Below are positions 16,001 to 23,910 of a DNA stretch of 43,036 nucleotides, one piece after another. Both the position numbers and the translations under genes were made by a program. Where the stretch lies: contig DENJ01000102.1 of the NCBI GenBank assembly GCA_002359635.1, positions 33,373 through 76,408 on the forward strand. The letters are read 5' to 3'. Each line of letters begins with the position of its first letter. Within the stretch, counting starts at the first letter, position 1. Below the pieces are notes generated by a model. It had not been told where the DNA came from, searched no databases, and worked only from the letters and a program-made list of their open reading frames with translations. The stretch is from Burkholderiales bacterium UBA2647. GTDB lineage: Bacteria > Pseudomonadota > Gammaproteobacteria > Burkholderiales > Burkholderiaceae_E.

Positions 16001-18747
16001 TTCATCACGCAAGAGAGCACAATTTAAAACAGTTGGATGTTCAAATCCCCCGCAATCAGATGACGGTGATCACCGGGCCTTCGGGATCGGGTAAGTCCAG
16101 TCTTGCTTTTGATGTGATCTTCGGCGAGGGTCAGCGGCGTTACCTGGAGTCCTTAAACGCCTACGCGCGGCAGTTTGTTCAACCCGCAGCCAAACCTGAT
16201 GTCGAGGGCCTCTATGGCATCCCGCCGACGGTGGCGATCGAACAACGTAGCAGCCGCGGCGGACAAAAAAGCACGGTCGCAACCCTGACCGAGGTGTACC
16301 ATTTTCTGCGTCTGTTGTGGATGCGCCTTGGCACAGCCCATTGTCCAACCTGTCAGATCGCTATCGAACCGCAAACTTTTGATCAGTTGGCGGCACGCCT
16401 GATGCGCGACTACCATGGACGCTGGATCGGGCTCTTCGCGCCGCTGGTCAGCGCCCGAAAAGGCATCTACAAAGACCTTGCCCGCTGGGCTGTCGATAAA
16501 GGCTACAGCCACTTTAGAGTCGATGGCCATATTGTTCCCCTGCAACCCTTTCCGTCCTTAGATCGATATCAGGAACATAGCATCGAACTGCCGGTCTCGA
16601 GCCTGCGTATCCAAAGCAACAAGGAGGCGGCCTTACGGGAGGCGCTGCAAAGCTGCCTCGAGCTTGGCAAGGGAACAGTCTTGGTCTTGGAGGACTTACA
16701 AGAACTTGTCGACGCAAGCTTCTTCAGCCGGTCCCAAGCTGACATCGATGCCGCCTTCGCGAGTCGCTCGAGCAGACTTTTTTCAACCCGACGCGCTTGT
16801 TCGCAATGCGGCCTGAGCCTCCCTGAACCGGATCCCAGGCTTTTTTCCTTCAACTCGAAAATCGGCGCTTGTCAGACATGCCAAGGAACCGGTCTTTACC
16901 TTAGCGATGCGATGCGCAGGCAACTCGGCGAACAACAACAGTTTGGGGCGCAAAGCGAGGAAACGCTCACGCGCAGCGAAACCCTCATCGACCAAATCGA
17001 AACCGATCATGACTGCCCGGACTGTGATGGCGAGCGACTCAACCCGATTGCGCGCGCCGTGCGCCTTTCTGAGAAAAGTCTGGGACAACTAAGCGCCCTG
17101 TCGGTCACAGCTGCCCGTGAATGGTTTACCCAGCTCAAACTCAACGCCAGGGCACAAAGCATCGCCCATGATGTTCTTACCGAGGTTCATTCAAGGCTTG
17201 AATTTCTCGAACGGGTTGGTCTTGGCTATCTCCACCTTAATCGATCAGCACCGAGCCTCTCAGGCGGTGAGGCACAACGTATTCGACTCGCGGCCCAGCT
17301 TGGCTCCAATCTCCAAGGTGTTTGCTATGTTCTTGACGAACCGACGATCGGTTTGCATCCGCGCGATAACAAGATTCTTGTCGATACCTTGCAAGCCCTA
17401 CGCGATCGGGGCAATACCTTGCTGGTCGTGGAGCACGATGAGGAGACGATCCGTCGGGCCGATTACCTGATCGATATAGGCCCTGGCGCGGGCCGACTTG
17501 GCGGAAGTTTGATGGCGAGCGGCAGCCCCAATCATGTTCTAGAACATGATACGAGCCTTACTGCAAAATTTTTGCGCGAACCGCTTAAGCACCCTATGCA
17601 GCCAAGGCGTACCGTGCCAGAGCATCATCCTTGCATCGAAATCTCAAAGGTGCGTCTGCACAATCTCAAGGCAGTTAATGCACGGATTCCCTTAGGGAGA
17701 CTCACCGTGATCACTGGTGTTTCAGGTTCTGGAAAATCAACGCTGGCTCGGGACGTGCTCTTGCGATGCGCCCAGGAACAGTTACAGCAGCGTTCCAACA
17801 ATCACAGCAGATCTGCCAATGCGTCGGAAAGGCGCGCCCAAGCGTCGGAAAAGCGCCACGTATCTCGACCAGCCTCTGAGCCCGGCGGCGCAGCTCACAA
17901 GTTGCCGTCAAGAGGTATTGAAATCAAGGGCTTGGAGGCGATCGATCGCGTGCTCGAGGTCGATCAGACACCGATTGGCAAGACACCTCGATCCTGTCCA
18001 GCCACATACGTCGGTTTCTGGGATGCCATCCGCAGGCTTTTCGCCGACACCCAGGAAGCGCGAATCCGCGGTTGGGACGCAAGCCGCTTTTCGTTCAACA
18101 CCGGCGCAGGCCGCTGCAGCGTCTGTGAAGGCCAAGGTCAACAAACCATCGAGATGAATTTCCTGCCCGACGTAAAGATGCTTTGTGAGGGCTGTAAGGG
18201 CGCCCGATTCAATCCGGCAACCCTGGAGGTACGCTGGCAAGGCTTAACGATAGGCGATGTGCTCGCCGCCTCCGTGGACGAAGCGCTGGGTCGATTTGAG
18301 GCCCATCCCTCGATTCACCGAGCCTTAAAGCTACTGCAAGACCTTGGTCTCGGTTATCTCAGCCTTGGACAGCCCAGCCCGAGTCTGTCGGGCGGTGAGG
18401 CGCAGCGTATCAAGCTGGTGACCGAACTTGCCAAGGCCAGAGGCAACGATGGCCCGAAGACGCTTTATGTACTCGACGAACCCACCGTCGGGCTGCACAT
18501 GGCCGACGTTGAAAAGTTGATTCGGGTTTTTCACCGTCTGGTCGATGCTGGGCACAGTCTGGTGGTTGTTGAGCACGACATGGACATTTGGGCTGAGGCT
18601 GACTGGCTCATTGACCTGGGGCCAGAAGGGGGCGACCGAGGTGGCGAAATCACGATGCAGGCCCCGCCAGAAGAGCTTGCGAGGCATCCCAGCCATACAG
18701 GGCGCCTGCTTGGCGCTTTCCTAAAGGAGCGCCGACCTCTCCCGTAA
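13027..18747 (+). CDS. uvrA: Double-length UvrA excinuclease ATPase (two UvrA units in tandem)
   Basis: UvrA dimers find bulky DNA lesions and load UvrB in nucleotide excision repair. This 1906-residue protein is about twice the usual 940-1000 and contains two whole UvrA units, roughly residues 15-930 and 985-1906. There are four Walker A motifs: GVSGSGKSS (46), GVSGSGKST (639), GPSGSGKSS (1017) and GVSGSGKST (1564). There are also four LSGGE signatures and paired CxxC zinc modules in each half (for example CQTCSGSG...CPDCDG and CSVCEGQG...CEGCKG). Single-chain dimers of this kind have, to my knowledge, been annotated in Burkholderiales, usually beside a normal uvrA elsewhere. The halves have diverged, most in the UvrB-binding and insertion regions. 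A polar insert after the fourth Walker A carries a 21-bp repeat. No frameshift is seen. Confidence 0.94.
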   Translation: MLAQFARPSAMHPPKHPPIRIRGARQNNLKNLDLDIPTGELVVVTGVSGSGKSSLVFDTLYAEGQRRYVETFSAYARQFLDRMDRPQVDRIDGVPPAIAIDQTNPVRTSRSTVGTMTEINDHLKLLWARFAQAHCPQGHGPIKPSHAAGVCQDLLAKAAEAADPRLLICFPVAIPEAFSQEEVEAMLLSQGYTRTHGQSYEARGRRFIDVIQDRFRALQTDAGRLREAVEACFSRPEGRLIVHALLSEDQSVAWHWSNKQRCLTCDHSFSAVTPSHFSFNSPIGACETCRGFGRVIGIDWDLVIPDASKTLAQGAIKPWQTESFKACQLDLMKFAPLQAIDLHRPWQALSESAKQWVLDGDPQWRGDWKRQWYGAKRFFEWLESKAYKMHVRVLLSRYRAYTPCAACSGTRLKPEAGFWKLADKDLHTLMLEPLADVRTWFEDLADRLPSDEAAAQLRLEIQARLGYLCEVGLGYLTLDRQSRTLSGGEVQRINLTTALGTSLVNTLFVLDEPSIGLHPRDMDRIIGVMQRLRDAGNSLVVVEHDPAVMWAADRLLDLGPGPGERGGEILFWGKPEAIHQASSLTADYLLGRRQLVQGPRQGREVSEKTAKLIIEGARENNLKNISVSLPLQRLVCLTGVSGSGKSTLMQGILLPALLKAKGKTSEAPGEHDRLLGDDWIEDVVHVDQSPIGKTARSNPVSYVGAFEGVRKRFAALQASRERSYSAGTFSFNSGNGRCQTCSGSGFEHIEMQFLSDVYLRCPDCDGRRFRAEVLEVKERGKSVADVLAMTVAEALIFYERDPEIRSRLQPLVEVGLEYLSLGQPVPSLSGGEAQRLKLAGFLAQAAADARSPRRRMQAGRRAGTLFLFDEPTTGLHFDDIRKLLKAFRQLLDAGHSLLVIEHNLDVISACDWVIDLGPEAGDAGGHVVACDTPEGLSTHPQSHTGRALANYQMLREPQPGSFTATGDSAPRLQAKAAIESSNRLQAGEAIVVHHAREHNLKQLDVQIPRNQMTVITGPSGSGKSSLAFDVIFGEGQRRYLESLNAYARQFVQPAAKPDVEGLYGIPPTVAIEQRSSRGGQKSTVATLTEVYHFLRLLWMRLGTAHCPTCQIAIEPQTFDQLAARLMRDYHGRWIGLFAPLVSARKGIYKDLARWAVDKGYSHFRVDGHIVPLQPFPSLDRYQEHSIELPVSSLRIQSNKEAALREALQSCLELGKGTVLVLEDLQELVDASFFSRSQADIDAAFASRSSRLFSTRRACSQCGLSLPEPDPRLFSFNSKIGACQTCQGTGLYLSDAMRRQLGEQQQFGAQSEETLTRSETLIDQIETDHDCPDCDGERLNPIARAVRLSEKSLGQLSALSVTAAREWFTQLKLNARAQSIAHDVLTEVHSRLEFLERVGLGYLHLNRSAPSLSGGEAQRIRLAAQLGSNLQGVCYVLDEPTIGLHPRDNKILVDTLQALRDRGNTLLVVEHDEETIRRADYLIDIGPGAGRLGGSLMASGSPNHVLEHDTSLTAKFLREPLKHPMQPRRTVPEHHPCIEISKVRLHNLKAVNARIPLGRLTVITGVSGSGKSTLARDVLLRCAQEQLQQRSNNHSRSANASERRAQASEKRHVSRPASEPGGAAHKLPSRGIEIKGLEAIDRVLEVDQTPIGKTPRSCPATYVGFWDAIRRLFADTQEARIRGWDASRFSFNTGAGRCSVCEGQGQQTIEMNFLPDVKMLCEGCKGARFNPATLEVRWQGLTIGDVLAASVDEALGRFEAHPSIHRALKLLQDLGLGYLSLGQPSPSLSGGEAQRIKLVTELAKARGNDGPKTLYVLDEPTVGLHMADVEKLIRVFHRLVDAGHSLVVVEHDMDIWAEADWLIDLGPEGGDRGGEITMQAPPEELARHPSHTGRLLGAFLKERRPLP
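17821..17862 (+). repeat. 21-bp tandem repeat in a uvrA linker
   Basis: Two units at 17821-17841 and 17842-17862 share GCGTCGGAAA(A/G)GCGC and encode ASERRAQ and ASEKRHV (residues 1599-1612). They lie in a hydrophilic insertion between the last Walker A motif and the conserved IDRVLEVDQTPIGKTPRS segment of the second UvrA unit. Confidence 0.7.
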
Positions 18748-18827
18748 GGTAACGCGAGCTAGAGCGTCTGCCCCAGCACGCAAAAAATCAACAGCGCGTA
18801 TGATTGCTTATCAAAAGTGGATATGTG

Positions 18828-20000
18828 ATGAATCTTCAAAAATGCATCGACGATTTAGCGACCCTGGTTGCCTTCGACACAACGAGCCATCGCTCCAATA
18901 AACCACTGATCGATTGGGTTGCCGGTCGGCTCGAAGGTTTGGGCTATCGGGTGATGGTGCAGCAGGCGCCGGATGAGGACAAAGCCAATCTCTTTGCCAG
19001 CATCGGGCCTGAGGATCAGGGTGGATTAATGCTTTCGGCACACGCCGATGTGGTGCCGGTCGCCGGGCAAAACTGGCGCACTGACCCTTTCAAGCTGCAT
19101 CAGGACGCTGGCCGACTTTACGGCCGCGGCTCGGCAGACATGAAGGGCTTTATTGCCTGCATGCTGCAAGCTGCCCCAGGGTTTGCTGCCGCAAGGCTTA
19201 AAGCCCCGGTCCATCTTGCGCTGTCTTATAACGAAGAAACCAACATGGGCGGGATGAAGCAACTCGCAGCAGCACTTCGCGATAGCAGCTACACGCCCAA
19301 AGCCTGTGTGATTGGGGAACCCACCAGCATGCAGGTGGTTGTCGCCAATAAAGGGGCGGCGATCTACCGTTTTAAGGTGCGTGGTTTTGAGGTCCATTCA
19401 TCGCTACGGGATCAGGGCGTGAGCGCGGTCGAAGCAGCCGCCCAGATTATCGTGCGCTCCCAGCAGATTCAAGAGCGGATGCGAAAAGACCTTCGACACG
19501 ACGGCTTCGAGTTTCCCTTCTCAAGCATTCATGTGGGGCGCATCGCGGGTGGAACCGCCCACAACATCACCGCCAAGGACTGCGAGTTCATGCTCGAGAT
19601 TCGGGCCCTGCCAGGCCGCGCTGCAGCGCCTTTTATTGGTGAGCTCAAGCATTGGTGTGAAGCGGAGCTCTTGCCCACGATGCGTGCTATCGCTGAGCCA
19701 AGCAACATCGAGATCGAAGAAATCACCGACAGCCCAAGCCTCGATGAACAGGGTAATGCACGCCTCGCGAGGGCGATGATGCCGCTGTGCGCCTGTCACG
19801 CGTTGGGGAGGGTGAGTTTTGGCACCGAAGGCGGGATTTTGCAGCAGGTCGGGATTCCAACCATCATCTGCGGTCCAGGGCAAATCAACGTCGCGCATCA
19901 AGCCGACGAGTATGTCGAGATCAGCCAGCTCAAGCTATGCCTCGATTATCTTGAGCACTTGCGTGTTCAGCTCGAACACGATCCCGCGTGCTTTTTCTAG
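18828..20000 (+). CDS. argE: Acetylornithine deacetylase
   Basis: ArgE hydrolyses N2-acetylornithine to ornithine and acetate in arginine biosynthesis. The 390-residue protein is a dinuclear-zinc M20 metallohydrolase: SAHADVVPV with His72/Asp74, GRGSADMKGF with Asp104, YNEETNMGGM with Glu136-Glu137, the dimerisation-domain segment around FEVHSSLRDQGVSAVEAA, and a late metal histidine in GQINVAHQADEYV. The set favours ArgE over DapE or carboxypeptidase G2. The frame opens at a TTG at 18804, but the ATG at 18828 (directly preceded by an in-frame GTG) fits the family N-terminus MNLQKCIDDLATLVAFDTTS. Its stop is six bases before ccmI, so it may be cotranscribed with the cytochrome c genes. Confidence 0.9.
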   Translation: MNLQKCIDDLATLVAFDTTSHRSNKPLIDWVAGRLEGLGYRVMVQQAPDEDKANLFASIGPEDQGGLMLSAHADVVPVAGQNWRTDPFKLHQDAGRLYGRGSADMKGFIACMLQAAPGFAAARLKAPVHLALSYNEETNMGGMKQLAAALRDSSYTPKACVIGEPTSMQVVVANKGAAIYRFKVRGFEVHSSLRDQGVSAVEAAAQIIVRSQQIQERMRKDLRHDGFEFPFSSIHVGRIAGGTAHNITAKDCEFMLEIRALPGRAAAPFIGELKHWCEAELLPTMRAIAEPSNIEIEEITDSPSLDEQGNARLARAMMPLCACHALGRVSFGTEGGILQQVGIPTIICGPGQINVAHQADEYVEISQLKLCLDYLEHLRVQLEHDPACFF

Positions 20001-20006
20001 AACCTT

Positions 20007-21461
20007 ATGTTTTTATCGCTCGGGCTGTTGCTTGTGCTAGGCACAGCCTTTGTGTTGATCTGGCCGCTGCTTCGACGAGACCCGCCTGTTGATCGCGGTC
20101 CAAGCGAGGAAGCGATTGCTGCGGTCTTTAAGGAGCGGCGAACACAGATTCAAGCTGAGCTGAAGGCTGGTTTGATTCAAGCCCAAGACGCCCAAAGTGC
20201 GGAAGAGGCACTCACACAAGAACTCGCCGACCGTCTCCGTGCGCTGCCGCCCGCAGGCATTCGCCGTCCTCGATCCCAACAAGATGCCCACGGACAACAC
20301 GCCACGAACCCGGTCGCTTCAGTCAAGCAAGAAGATCCCAGACGCCCGTGGCTTGCTGGATGCCTCGCACTTTGTTTACCGGTATTCGGCCTTTCGATCT
20401 ATTTTCTGAAAGGCAGCCCTGAACTCGCCCTGCCGGGCGCAAATTTGAGCACGCAAAGCCCTGCTGGTGTCCGCTCCATCGAAGAACTTGCCAACAATGC
20501 GAGCGCTTATCAATCCCAAGTTGAACAGTGGAAACGCGAATTGCAAATCAAGCCAGACGATGTGAATACCTGGCTAAGTCTGGCCTTGTTGCAAAAAGCG
20601 GCGGGGAACTACGCCGAGTCGCTACAAAGTTTTTCCGAAGCCCTCAAGCGCGGGGCTGATCAGGACGGGCGTAGCCTCGCAGAATTCGCAGAAACCGTTG
20701 CCTTGGGTCGCGGCAAGCGTTTTGACGGCGAACCCTATGAACTTCTAAAGCGGGCCATCAGCTTGGAACCTCATGATGCCAAGGTTGTTTCGCTGATGGC
20801 AGCAGCCCATTTTCAGGCCGGGGAAAAAGCCCAGGCTCGAGGTTTGCTTGAGCAACTGCTCTCAGCAATGCCCAAGGACTCGGCGCAAGCCGAGCAACTC
20901 CGAAGCCTGATTGCGAGCCTACCCGGCAGCGAGCCAAACATGGCATCCCCAACCTCGCCATCCCCAGCACCGGGATCCCCAACCCCGCCATCCCCAGCCC
21001 GTGATCGTCAGCCTTCACAGGCAGTTATCGAAGTAACGGTCGCGATCCCACCGGCGATGCTAAGCAATCTCGCCCCAAGCTCGGTACTTTATGTGAGTGC
21101 GCGCGCAGCGCAAGGACCGCGTATGCCGCTTGCGGTATGGCGATCAAAGGTCACCGATATCAAGTTCGTCGACCGTGCGCACAACAATGCCGCGACGAAC
21201 GCGTCGGTTCAAAAGCCCCCCGCAAACACGCAAGCGGCCGCTCAGGACAAGACCCTTGTGGTAACGCTCTCCCAAGCCGAGCAGTTAGATCCTTCACGAC
21301 CGCTCGCTGGCGAGTTGATTGTTGAAGCGCATATCTCGCAATCAGGCCTTGCCGGGCGCCAAGCCGGCGACCCGATTGCACAGGGCAAAGCCGTATCAGT
21401 TTCCTGGCAGGGAGATCGAACTAGGCTGCGCCTGGATCTCGACGATCGCTATAAACCGTGA
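20007..21461 (+). CDS. ccmI: Cytochrome c maturation protein CcmI (CycH), TPR apocytochrome chaperone
   Basis: CcmI holds apocytochrome c for haem ligation by CcmFH. The 484-residue protein has an N-terminal membrane helix (MFLSLGLLLVLGTAFVLIWP) followed by a cytoplasmic coiled segment, ERRTQIQAELKAGLIQAQDA. A second helix at about 113-135 (PWLAGCLALCLPVFGLSIYF) is followed by a periplasmic TPR region (about 165-300, WLSLALLQKAAGNYAESLQSFSEAL). After a Pro/Ser linker comes a beta-rich C-terminal domain (VIEVTVAIPPAMLSNLAPSSVLYVSARA). This is the full CcmI plan. It comes first in the operon, before ccmA, instead of last. Its stop overlaps the ccmA GTG. Confidence 0.9.
   Translation: MFLSLGLLLVLGTAFVLIWPLLRRDPPVDRGPSEEAIAAVFKERRTQIQAELKAGLIQAQDAQSAEEALTQELADRLRALPPAGIRRPRSQQDAHGQHATNPVASVKQEDPRRPWLAGCLALCLPVFGLSIYFLKGSPELALPGANLSTQSPAGVRSIEELANNASAYQSQVEQWKRELQIKPDDVNTWLSLALLQKAAGNYAESLQSFSEALKRGADQDGRSLAEFAETVALGRGKRFDGEPYELLKRAISLEPHDAKVVSLMAAAHFQAGEKAQARGLLEQLLSAMPKDSAQAEQLRSLIASLPGSEPNMASPTSPSPAPGSPTPPSPARDRQPSQAVIEVTVAIPPAMLSNLAPSSVLYVSARAAQGPRMPLAVWRSKVTDIKFVDRAHNNAATNASVQKPPANTQAAAQDKTLVVTLSQAEQLDPSRPLAGELIVEAHISQSGLAGRQAGDPIAQGKAVSVSWQGDRTRLRLDLDDRYKP
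20945..21004 (+). repeat. Four 15-bp tandem units in the ccmI linker
   Basis: Units at 20945-20959, 20960-20974, 20975-20989 and 20990-21004 each begin ATCCCCA. The first and third are nearly identical, as are the second and fourth, so the array also reads as a 30-bp duplication. It encodes a Ser-Pro-rich linker, SPTSPSPAPGSPTPPSPARD, between the TPR and C-terminal domains. Confidence 0.8.
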
Positions 21462-22144
21462 CTGCAAACCAATCCCAACTGCTAGCGGCAAATATCTATC
21501 TTTCGCGAGGCCGTCGACGGCTATTGAGTAACCTTGGCTTTACGCTCGAGCCCGGACAATGGCTTGCCCTTCTCGGGCCCAACGGATCTGGCAAGTCCAC
21601 GCTGTTGCGCGCACTTTGTGGCCTCTATAGTTTCGACCAGACGCCTGAACTGCGTTTTGCTGGCCAGACCATCAAAAGCCTTGCGCATTGCCCCGATTTA
21701 CAGCTGATTTTTCAGGGCCATGCCCCTGGTTGGAAAGACGGACTCAGTACCCTGGAAAACTTGCGCTGGCAGTCGAGTCTTGACCGGTACGGGGAGTCAG
21801 CGCTAGGGGATCGAGCCCTTGAAGATGCACTTGATCACTGCGGCATTGCGCAACAGCGGCATCTACCTTTTGCGGTCTTATCGGCAGGTCAACGTCGTCG
21901 TTTGGCCATGAGTCGTCTGTGCTTGAGCTTATGGGCTCGCCAGGCCCAAGCCCGCAGCGACGACCGTGAGCGAAAACTCGTTTGGCTGCTCGATGAACCG
22001 AGCACCGCCTTGGATGATCAGGGACAGGACTTGATGGGACGCCTGCTCCATCAACTGCTTGAGCAGGGCGGCCTTGCGATTGTTGCAACCCATGGAGCGA
22101 TGCCTGGATCGCCACAGGCTGCCATGCTGAAGCTGGGCAGTTAG
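21458..22144 (+). CDS. ccmA: Haem exporter ATPase CcmA
   Basis: CcmA is the ATPase of the CcmABCD complex that releases holo-CcmE from CcmC. The 228-residue protein has Walker A LLGPNGSGKSTLLRAL (40-48), a CcmA-type signature LSAGQRRRLAMSRL (141-154; LSAGQ replaces LSGGQ, as in other CcmA) and Walker B WLLDEPSTALDDQG (176-189). The start is a GTG whose last two bases form part of the ccmI stop (GTGA). About 15 polar residues (ARQAQARSDDRERK) are inserted between signature and Walker B. Confidence 0.93.
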   Translation: MTANQSQLLAANIYLSRGRRRLLSNLGFTLEPGQWLALLGPNGSGKSTLLRALCGLYSFDQTPELRFAGQTIKSLAHCPDLQLIFQGHAPGWKDGLSTLENLRWQSSLDRYGESALGDRALEDALDHCGIAQQRHLPFAVLSAGQRRRLAMSRLCLSLWARQAQARSDDRERKLVWLLDEPSTALDDQGQDLMGRLLHQLLEQGGLAIVATHGAMPGSPQAAMLKLGS

Positions 22145-22160
22145 GCTGCATCGACCGAGC

Positions 22161-22820
22161 ATGTTTTTCGCTAGTGTCCAACGCGACTTACGCCTGTTGC
22201 TGCGACAAGGCAGCGAGGCTTGGCTTGTCTTGGTTTTCTTTCTGCTGATCGCAAGCCTTTTTCCACTTGCCATGCAGCCTGAGACGAAAACCCTGCTGGC
22301 GATCGGCCCCGGTGTGACCTGGGTATCGGCCTTGCTATCAGTGTTGCTGTCGATGCCGAGAATGTTTGCGGCCGATGCGCAAGACGGCAGCCTTGAACAA
22401 ATGCTCTTGCAATCCGAGGCCTGGATGGCGATGTTGCTTGGGAAGCTTGTGGCCCACTGGCTCGCAAGCGGCCTGCCCTTGAGTCTGGTGGCGCCGCTGA
22501 TTGGACTTCAATATGGGCTTGATGCAGGCGCGATCGCGGTCTTGGTGGCAGGCTTATTGCTAGGCACGCCCATGCTGACCCTCATCGGTGCTATCGCGGC
22601 GGCCTTGAATTTATCGGCACGTGGTGGCGGGGCCTTGCTAGCACTTTTGATGTTGCCGCTTTGCATCCCGGTGCTTGTCTTTGGCGCAGGGGCGGTTGAA
22701 GCGCAAAGCGCGGGTCTCGGTGCGGAGGCGCATTTGTCGCTGCTCGCCGCCGGCTTGATCATCGCGTCAATACTCGCACCGTGGGCATGCAGTAGCGCGA
22801 TTAAAATCGCGCTTGATTAG
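22161..22820 (+). CDS. ccmB: Haem exporter membrane protein CcmB
   Basis: CcmB is the six-helix permease-like partner of CcmA. The 219-residue product opens MFFASVQRDLRLLLRQGSEA, followed by hydrophobic segments through WACSSAIKIALD. The conserved FAADAQDGSLEQMLL and LVAHWLASGLPLSLVAPLIGL segments are clear. Length is normal. It starts 16 bases after ccmA; 95 bases separate it from ccmC. Confidence 0.92.
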   Translation: MFFASVQRDLRLLLRQGSEAWLVLVFFLLIASLFPLAMQPETKTLLAIGPGVTWVSALLSVLLSMPRMFAADAQDGSLEQMLLQSEAWMAMLLGKLVAHWLASGLPLSLVAPLIGLQYGLDAGAIAVLVAGLLLGTPMLTLIGAIAAALNLSARGGGALLALLMLPLCIPVLVFGAGAVEAQSAGLGAEAHLSLLAAGLIIASILAPWACSSAIKIALD

Positions 22821-22915
22821 TCGGCAAGACCTTTTGAAGAAAGCAATAGGCCTGATGAGCGAAAAACCGATGAAGCCTTTGGAGGCAAACTTAGGACCAG
22901 ATCCCGCGAGGCAGG

Positions 22916-23725
22916 ATGAAGGCAAGTGATGCCGTGAAGGAACATGAAAGCGGCCCTTTGTGGTCACGCTACGCCGCACCTGCACGTTTTTTTCCACTCG
23001 CGGGACGCCTGGTCGTGCCCTTTTACGTCCTGGCAGCAATCCTCGGTGCGATTGGTCTTTACATTGGATTTGTCATTGCACCCACCGACTGGCAACAGGG
23101 CGAGTCCTATCGCATTGTTTTCATCCATGTTCCTGCGGCATGGATGTCGATGATTATTTATCTGGCCATGGCCTTCTGGGGCCTGCTTGCCCTGGTGCTC
23201 AATACAAGGCTATCGGCCATGATGCTGCAAGCACTGGCGCCGACCGGTGCCTGGATGACGTTTATCGCGCTCTGGACCGGGGCATTCTGGGGAAAGCCAA
23301 CCTGGGGTACCTACTGGGTGTGGGATGCGCGAATCACCTCCGAACTGATTCTGCTTTTTCTCTACTTCGGGGTCATCGGCCTGCGCGCCTCGATCGACGA
23401 TGATCGCAAGGCCGATAAGGCCTGTGCGCTCATGGCGATTGTGGGCGCGGTTAATGTGCCCATTATTTATTTTTCGGTGAAGTGGTGGAATACCTTGCAT
23501 CAAGGCGCAAGCGTTTCCTTAACCGCAGCACCAAAAATGGCACAGACCATGCTGGTTGCGATGTTGATCATGACCGCGGCTGCCTGGGCCTACAGTATTG
23601 CAACGAGTCTTGTTCGGGTTCGTAGTCTGATCATTCAACGTGAACCACCCAGCACCATAGCCGATTCATCAGGCGGGCCGCAGCCTGCTTTTGCAACAAG
23701 CCCGCCCGGTAGCTCAGGAAAGTAG
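22916..23725 (+). CDS. ccmC: Haem-handling protein CcmC
   Basis: CcmC attaches haem to CcmE in the periplasm. The 269-residue protein has six predicted helices and the WWD haem-binding domain WGKPTWGTYWVWDARITS (125-142). The two axial ligand candidates are His71 (FIHVPAAWMSMI) and His195 (WWNTLHQGASVS). The start at 22916 has GAGG just upstream. The cytoplasmic C-terminal tail is Pro/Ser/Gly-rich and variable. Confidence 0.96.
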   Translation: MKASDAVKEHESGPLWSRYAAPARFFPLAGRLVVPFYVLAAILGAIGLYIGFVIAPTDWQQGESYRIVFIHVPAAWMSMIIYLAMAFWGLLALVLNTRLSAMMLQALAPTGAWMTFIALWTGAFWGKPTWGTYWVWDARITSELILLFLYFGVIGLRASIDDDRKADKACALMAIVGAVNVPIIYFSVKWWNTLHQGASVSLTAAPKMAQTMLVAMLIMTAAAWAYSIATSLVRVRSLIIQREPPSTIADSSGGPQPAFATSPPGSSGK

Positions 23726-23727
23726 GC

Positions 23728-23910
23728 TTGAAAGATCACAGCTTTTTTATCCTGATGTCTTACGGGGTGTTTGCATTGGTGGTGCTTATCGAGTTATACG
23801 CATTGCGTCGCCATCGTCGGCGAGCGATTGAAGAGGCAAAGCAGATGGAAGCAGGTATGCACAGGCAGGCTGAGGGTAATTCCCATGCCCGGGAGCTGGA
23901 TCCATCATGA
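23728..23910 (+). CDS. ccmD: Haem exporter protein CcmD
   Basis: CcmD is a small single-helix protein that stabilises the CcmABC-CcmE complex. The product is 60 residues with one membrane helix (MSYGVFALVVLIELYAL) followed by basic RRHRRRAIEEAK, as in other CcmD. The start appears to be a TTG at 23728, two bases after ccmC, since the preceding residues (KDHSFFIL) match the family's usual N-terminus; an ATG at 23755 would leave almost no N-terminal part. Its stop overlaps the ccmE start by four bases (ATGA). Confidence 0.85.
   Translation: MKDHSFFILMSYGVFALVVLIELYALRRHRRRAIEEAKQMEAGMHRQAEGNSHARELDPS

Noticed and set aside
13027..18747. Assembly artefact or frameshifted join of two uvrA genes
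   Set aside because: The frame is continuous, the halves are clearly diverged at protein and DNA level, and the linker between them is short and open.
18753..18764. 12-base word CGCGAGCTAGAG shared with 29558-29569, both just after gene ends
   Set aside because: Matches of 12 bases are expected by chance in 43 kb, and there is no palindrome or further similarity to suggest a mobile repeat.
20007..21461. Generic TPR protein instead of CcmI
   Set aside because: Two N-terminal membrane helices with a coiled loop between them, the TPR region and the beta-rich C-terminal domain, together with the position before ccmA, fit CcmI better.
22855..22929. 24-codon plus-strand frame between ccmB and ccmC (MSEKPMKPLEANLGPDPARQ and so on)
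   Set aside because: It overlaps the ccmC start in another frame and could be a leader peptide, but it has only a weak ribosome site and no family. I could not support it as a gene.
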